Source of the DNA: Cyrtodaria siliqua
Lineage: Eukaryota > Mollusca > Bivalvia > Adapedonta > Hiatellidae
DNA: 64,000 bases
NCBI GenBank assembly: GCA_037043455.1
Contig: JAWPHD010002638.1
Span: 62,001-126,000 of the forward strand
Reading direction: 5' to 3'
Numbering within the stretch: position 1 is the first letter of the stretch; every line of letters starts with the position of its first letter. The notes beneath the pieces are model-generated. The model did not search any database. It saw only the letters and a program-made list of their open reading frames with translations, and was not told the DNA's origin. This document shows, piece after piece, positions 58,766 through 64,000 of this stretch. The translations under genes were made by a program, and so were the position numbers.

Positions 58766-59424
58766 CTGGGTTGCTATCATACCTGGGCAAGGTGCACCAC
58801 CATGTTATATATGGAGTAATAACCAATGAAATTCCTTGTTTCAACCTATACACACAATGCAGTTAAAGGACATCAATTATTATTTAACAAAAAAGATGAA
58901 GTGTACATAATTATACAATATAAATGGGCATTTATACAATATACATATAATAGAGAGTATACCCAATAAATACGGACATACACAATCATATACAGTTATC
59001 GAATTGCATATCGTATATAATATATAAATGAACCGAATGTATAATACAAATGACAATACAAACTACCCATTGAACGACCTTACAATATAAGATACAACAT
59101 GTATGATATAAGTGGAACGATATACAATATAAATGATATACAATATAAATGATATACAATATAAATACTACTCTCCTTTGCATCGGTTATAACGAATACA
59201 ACGAGGAAATCGTCCGCTGATTAGAGACCGAATATGAATGAAAGACTATAGAACAGCAACTGATTAATGTTATTTGCTGCTCATCAAACATATGTTAGGT
59301 TATTTAGAGCTGCACCAGAGTGAGATGAGGGATACATAGGAATCTGGGAACATGTCCTACGCTTATAACAAATATACCCGTTTTAAAGATACTAACCCTC
59401 TAAATAACGCAAAACTGCTCTACA
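58766..59424. other. AT-rich sequence with short ATACAATATAAATG repeats
   Basis: ATACAATATAAATGAT repeats three times near 59120-59166. No gene was recognised. Confidence 0.5.
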
Positions 59425-59700
59425 AATCGTTTATCAAAACCTGGTGTTCAGGTCATGTATAATATATATGTGTCGATTAAAATCTTTAGCTTTATTCACG
59501 GTTTCTTAAAATACCCGTGATTGGATATGCGTAAAATGAAATTATGAGTTGGTAAGTCTTTGTCGACGCTCTATGTGTCTATAAAGTTTGGTTTCTCTTA
59601 AAAAGGTAAATTATATATAATATATACCTCATTGTCAGTAGATTTAGAAAACGGGTAATTTGGCTGTTGGTGACGAGATAGCTACTTTTAACGTGCTCCG
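59425..59700 (+). repeat. Dispersed repeat R1, copy 2
   Basis: TGGTGTTCAGGTCATGTA, TTCTTAAAATACCCGTGATT, GAGTTGGTAAGTCTT, TGTGTCTATAAAGTTTGG and CCTCATTGTCAGTAGATTTA match 10009-10325 in order. MITE copy D lies about 150 bp downstream; copy B sits next to the same end of R1 at 22.3 kb. Confidence 0.75.
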
Positions 59701-59851
59701 ATGATGATAGACTCCAATATAGTTTACGTCCCATTCGACGAAAGAGGATATGGGAAATTGTCTTGCCCAGAACACACCGACGAAAGTCAGTGGCAATATG
59801 TAAATGCGTCTCTGTGATCGTGCTGGGATGTTCATCCTATCTGCTAAACAT

Positions 59852-60160
59852 TAAAGGGACACACGGCAATCATGAGTTTTAACACATCACGCTGTCTGGT
59901 TAGTTTTTCTACATAACTTTCATTTGTTCATCATTAACATATTTAATTAATTATAAGAAAAAGTGTTTTTGCATATACTTATCTATGATTATATTGCACC
60001 AATAATTTATTTAAACCTATGGTAGATAAAGTCGAAAACAACAACAAACAAACTTGTATTAACTTATATGCAAGCAGGCTTAAAGTCGACGCTGGATACT
60101 CGATCGAGACCCTAATTTCAGTGCTTTATAAAGACTTCACGATTGCCTTTAATGGATTCT
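59852..60160 (+). mobile_element. AAAGGGACACACGGC MITE, copy D
   Basis: Starts TTAAAGGGACACACGGCAAT, then ATCACGCTGTCTGGTTAG, ACATAACTTTCATTTG, TTGCACCAATAATTTA and GCAAGCAGGCTTAAAGTC. The right end CACGATTGCC has lost its outer bases. Confidence 0.83.
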
Positions 60161-60424
60161 TCACGTGGTTAAACTGGCGTTAGGACTTTATTCATAAGGA
60201 CAAACAACAACAATAACAACAACAAACACATAACCACAAAACAAAGGGATTCATAACAGTACCTTTACAGATATAGAATTATCTTTCATCATGCACAATG
60301 TTAATTTCATGTGAAATATGAAATATAGTAGATTTTGAGGTTTATATTGTGAAATCCTAACCGAACAGTCCAGACTCTTGTTATACCTATACCTTTAGGA
60401 CGTCCTATTGATTAAACGGCTATA

Positions 60425-60434
60425 AACCTTAGAA

Positions 60435-60469
<35 letters not shown>

Positions 60470-61045
60470 TACGCGCGCACGCACACGTGTACTAGCGCAC
60501 GCCGCACGCACACGTGTACACGCGCTCGCACACGCACACACGAATCCTAACCGAGGTTTGTTATTGTTTATTTGATTACAATATGATATGGCCTTTGAAT
60601 AATTTAATAATGTAAACACTAGATGTCCTTCATTGCATCCGATTTTGCCAAATGTGTTCAAGATGTACTGAAAAACATTTTAGAATTAAAATTATATACT
60701 GAGTTTGAAACAGCCATATCTGACACACCCTCTCATTATTCCAACATCCCCGATCTTCATCTCATTCCCTCCCTATGCCCCGCCACCACCCACACCTTTT
60801 TTAGAGCTTGGAAGATTTGTTTTCACTTGAACCACACAAATTTAGACTGAAGTAGAACAATAGATGGCCTCTGGGGACTTTTGCTTTTTGTCTAATATCT
60901 TGCTTTTAGGTGGATGTATCTCATCCAGATTTGGTTACTTATTATTCTTGAAGTCATTAGGTCAAAGAAGGTCAGGTCTATGTTATGTAAATAGCTACTT
61001 TTAATGAAAAACACGATGTAGGCATCAAATTACTAACACTCCGAG
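60425..61045 (+). repeat. Left flank of 42-bp satellite unit, copy 3
   Basis: Same block order as 51113-51630: CCTTAGAACCACA-(CA)n, CCTAACCGAGG, ACAATATGATATGGCC, AACACTAGATGTCCTTCATT, TCATTCCCTCCCTATGCCCC, GAAGTCATTAGGTCAAAGAA, ending AACACTCCGAGAGTACTAG. It keeps the TTGCTTTTAGGTGGATG segment that is deleted in copy 2 but present in copy 1. Confidence 0.9.
60437..60543 (+). repeat. Alternating CA / CG tract
   Basis: (CA)n followed by CGTGTACGCGCGCACGCACA-type sequence, with nearly uninterrupted purine-pyrimidine alternation over about 100 bp, prone to Z-DNA. Confidence 0.9.
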
Positions 61046-63775
61046 AGTACTAGTTACTGTATGTATTGTGTGGAAAAACACTAGTTACTGTATGTACTGT
61101 GTGGGGGTCATAGACGAAAAGTACTAGTTACTCTATGCATTGTGTGTGGTCACAGATGGAAAGTACTAGTTATTCTATGATTTTATGTGGTAATAGATGA
61201 AAAAAAAACGAGTTATTATATGCATAGTGTGGTGTCATAGATGAAATAGTACTAGTTATTCTATGCATTGTGTGTGGTCATAGATGAACAGTATTAGTTA
61301 TTTTATGCATTGTATGGTGTCATAGATAAAAAGTACTAGTTATTATATTCATTGTGTGTGTCACAGATGGAAAGTACTAGTTATTCTATGCATTGTGTGT
61401 TTTAATAGATGAAAAAAACTAGTTACTATAATGCATTGTGTGGTGTCATAGATGAAAAGTACTAGTTATTCTATGCATGTGTGGTGTCATAGATGAAAAA
61501 TATTAGTTATAATATGCCATTGCTGTGTGGTCATAGATGAATAGTACTAGTTATTCTAAGCATTGTGTGGTGTCATAGACGAAAAGTACTAATTACTCTA
61601 TGCATTGTGTGTGGTCACAGATGGAAAGTACTAGTTACTTCTATCCATTGTGTGTGGTCATAGATGAAAAAGTATTAGTTATTTTATGCATTGTATGGTG
61701 TCATTGTTAAAAGTACTAGTTATTTTATGCATTGTGTGTGGTCATAGATGAAAAGTACTAGTTATTCTATGCATTGTGTGTGGTCACAGATGAAAAGTAC
61801 TAGTTATTATATGCATTGTGTGTGGTGACAGATGGAAAGTACTAGTTATTCTATGCATTGTGTGTGGTCACAGATGGAAAGTACTAGTTATTCTATCCAT
61901 TGTGTGTGGTCATAGATGAAAAGTATTAGTTATTTTATGCATTGTGTGTGGTCACAGATGAAAAGTACTAGTTATTATATGCATTGTGTGTGGTGACAGA
62001 TGGAAAGTACTAGTTATTCTATGCATTGTGTTTGGTCGCAGATGAAAAGTGCTAGTTATTATTTGCATTGTGTGTGGTCACAGTTGAAAAGTACTAGTTA
62101 TTATTTGCATTGTGTTTGTCACAGATGGAAAGTACTAGTTATTATATGCATTGTGTGTGGTCATAGATGAAAAATACTAGTTATTATATACATTGTGTAG
62201 TGACATAATTGAAAAGTACTAGTTACTCTATGCATTGTGTGTGGTCACATATGAAAAGTTCTAGTTATTCTATGCATTGTGTGTGGTCATAGATGAAAAA
62301 AACTAGTTATTATATACATTGTGTAGTGACATAATTGAAAAGTACTAGTTACTCTATGCATTGTGTGTGGTCACAGATGGAAAGTTCTAGTTATTCTATG
62401 CATTGAGTGCGGTCATAGATGAAAAGTACTAGTTATTATATGCACTGTGTAGTGTCATAATTGAAAAGTACTAGTTACTCTATGCATTATGTGTGTTCAC
62501 ATATGAAAAGTTCTAGATATTATATGCATTGTGTGTGGTCACAGATGAAAAGTACTAGTTATTATATGCATTGTGTGTGGTCACAGATGGAAAGTACTAG
62601 TTATTATATGCATTGTGTGTGGTCATAGATGAAAAGTACTATTTATTATATGCATTGTGTAGTGACATAATTGGAAAGTACTAGTTACTCTATGCATTGT
62701 GTGTGGTCACATATGAAATGTACTAGTTATTCTATGTATTATGTGTGGTCATAGATGTAAAGTACTAGTTATTATATGCATCGCGTGAGGTCATAAATTA
62801 AAATTACTGGTTACTCTATACATTGTGTGTGGTAATAGATGAAAAGTATACTAGTTATTATATGCATTGAGTAGTGTCATAATTGAAAAGTACTAGTTAC
62901 TCTATGCATTGTGTGTGGTCACATATGAAAAGTTCTAGTTAGTATATGCATTGTGTGTGGTCACAGATGAAAGTTCTAGTTATTATATGCATTGTGTGAG
63001 GTCACAGATGAAAGTTACTAGTTAATATATGCATTGTGTGAGGTCATAAATGAAAAGTACTTGTTATTCTACGCATTGTATGTGGTCATAGATAAAAAGT
63101 ACCTGCTACTGTATGTACTGTGTGGGGTGATAGATAAAAAGTACTATGTATTCTATGCATTGTTTGCGGTCACAGAGGAAAAGTTCTAGCCACTCTATGC
63201 ATTGTGTGTGGTCATAGATGAAAGTTACCAGTTATTATTTGCATTGTGTGAGGTCATAAATAAAAAGAACTAGTTTATCTATGCACTGAGTGTGGTCACA
63301 GATGAAAAGTACTAGTTATTCTATGCATTGTATGTGGTCATAGATGAAAAGTACCAGTTACTGTCTGTACTGTGTGGGGTCATAGATGAAATGTACTAGA
63401 TATTATATGAATTGTGTGGGTTCATAGATGAAAAGTACTAGTTACTCTATGCATTGTGTGTGGTCACAAATGAAAAATACTAGTTACTCTATGCAGTGTG
63501 TGAAGTCATATATGAAAAGTAATATTTATTCTATGCAGTATACAGGGTCATATATGCAAAATAACGCCTGTCGTAGGTGGAGGGACTATAATCCTTAGAA
63601 ATACACACACACACAATACTAATTACTCTATACATTGTGTGAGGTCATAGATGAAAAGTGCGAGTTACTCTTTGCATTGTATGTGGTCATAGATGAAAAG
63701 TACTATTTATTCGATGTATTGTGTGATGTCATAGTTGAAAAGTACGTGTTACTCTGCGCATTGCGTCGGTTTATA
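61046..63775 (+). repeat. 42-bp satellite array S42-3 (diverged subfamily)
   Basis: Same subfamily as S42-2 (ACTAGTTATTCTATGCATTG, TGTGTGGTCACAGATG or GGTCATAGATG). It is interrupted near 63566-63616 by a CCTTAGAAATACA-(CA)n piece resembling the array's own left flank. Confidence 0.94.
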
Positions 63776-63910
63776 GATGAACTGACAGTGATATATGTTC
63801 GGTGACTTTCTACAGGGTAAACCTGATCAAGTGAAATGAAAACAATCGTCTTTGATACTGCACTGCAGCCCAATTGACAAAATACATATCACTTCCGCTC
63901 ATCGTATAAG
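63776..63910 (+). repeat. Right flank of 42-bp satellite unit, copy 3
   Basis: AACCTGATCAAGTGAAATGA, TTTGATACTGCACTGCAGCC, AATTGACAAAATACATATCA and CTTCCGCTCATCGTATAAG. The match with 44220-44380 ends at the same base. Confidence 0.88.
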
Positions 63911-64000
63911 GTGTCAGACCAGTCATAAAATACTTCCGGGTCGTAGGGTGCTAAAATAGTTTCTTGAAAAAATCCAAAGTTTCTAGTTTGCATGTGTTTT
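63911..64000. other. Sequence outside the satellite unit
   Basis: Unrelated to the sequence following the first copy at 44381. Nothing recognised. Confidence 0.5.

Overview
The window is AT-rich eukaryotic DNA, most likely from a marine or brackish bivalve mollusc. The reasons are spliced genes with large introns, a tRNA-derived SINE carrying the conserved metazoan central domain found in molluscs, frequent TACATGTA words, many short inverted-repeat elements, and large tandem arrays. There is no prokaryotic architecture, no rRNA, no CRISPR array and no intact transposase or reverse transcriptase. The species is not identifiable from what I can read.

Two host genes can be supported, both on the minus strand. 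The first is the 5' end of a Caskin-like gene (ankyrin-repeat scaffold protein). Coding exon 1 is at 20835-20934, exon 2 at 1254-1305 and exon 3 at 47-144. Intron phases 1 and 2 join exactly, and the joined protein matches the start of Caskin through its first ankyrin repeat. The gene continues off the left edge. Its first intron is about 19.5 kb and is filled with MITEs, a 42-bp minisatellite, LINE scraps and foldback elements. The second is a gene starting at 49350 that encodes an N-terminal SAM domain and a hydrophilic tail, with a second acidic exon at 48385-48524 joined in phase. A 44-bp tandem duplication over its start codon has made a 12-codon upstream ORF that ends 5 nt before the main ATG.

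Layout. 1-20.9 kb: Caskin-like exons plus a SINE with 14-bp target duplications, four GGCC-ended MITEs (3.2, 9.3, 13.5 and 16.8 kb), a 42-bp minisatellite (6.9-7.6 kb), a perfect 230-bp tandem duplication (14.8-15.3 kb) and foldback elements (18.35 and 19.3 kb). 21-25 kb: the region upstream of Caskin, with a nested MITE cluster and alternating-dinucleotide tracts. 25.6-30.3 kb: a large inverted array of diverged repeat units of about 160 bp, centred near 28.13 kb. 30.3-34.3 kb: decayed element remnants. 34.3-44.4 kb: a roughly 9.7-kb satellite of 42-bp units with higher-order duplications and one inserted foldback element. 45.4-48.1 kb: MITEs, tRNA-like sequences, a LINE 3' end and another diverged tandem repeat. 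48.4-49.4 kb: the SAM gene. 50.0-55.2 kb: a 23-bp satellite, a diverged 42-bp satellite, then the 23-bp satellite again. 55.6-61 kb: a hairpin, a minus-strand LINE remnant, a TGG-rich tract and more MITEs. 61.0-63.8 kb: a third 42-bp array.

The most interesting pattern is that the 42-bp arrays are not isolated satellites. All three have a related left flank, and two share a right flank that stops at the same base. They look like copies of one mobile or segmentally duplicated unit with a tandem-repeat core. Long ORFs inside the arrays follow from a period divisible by three and are not called as genes.
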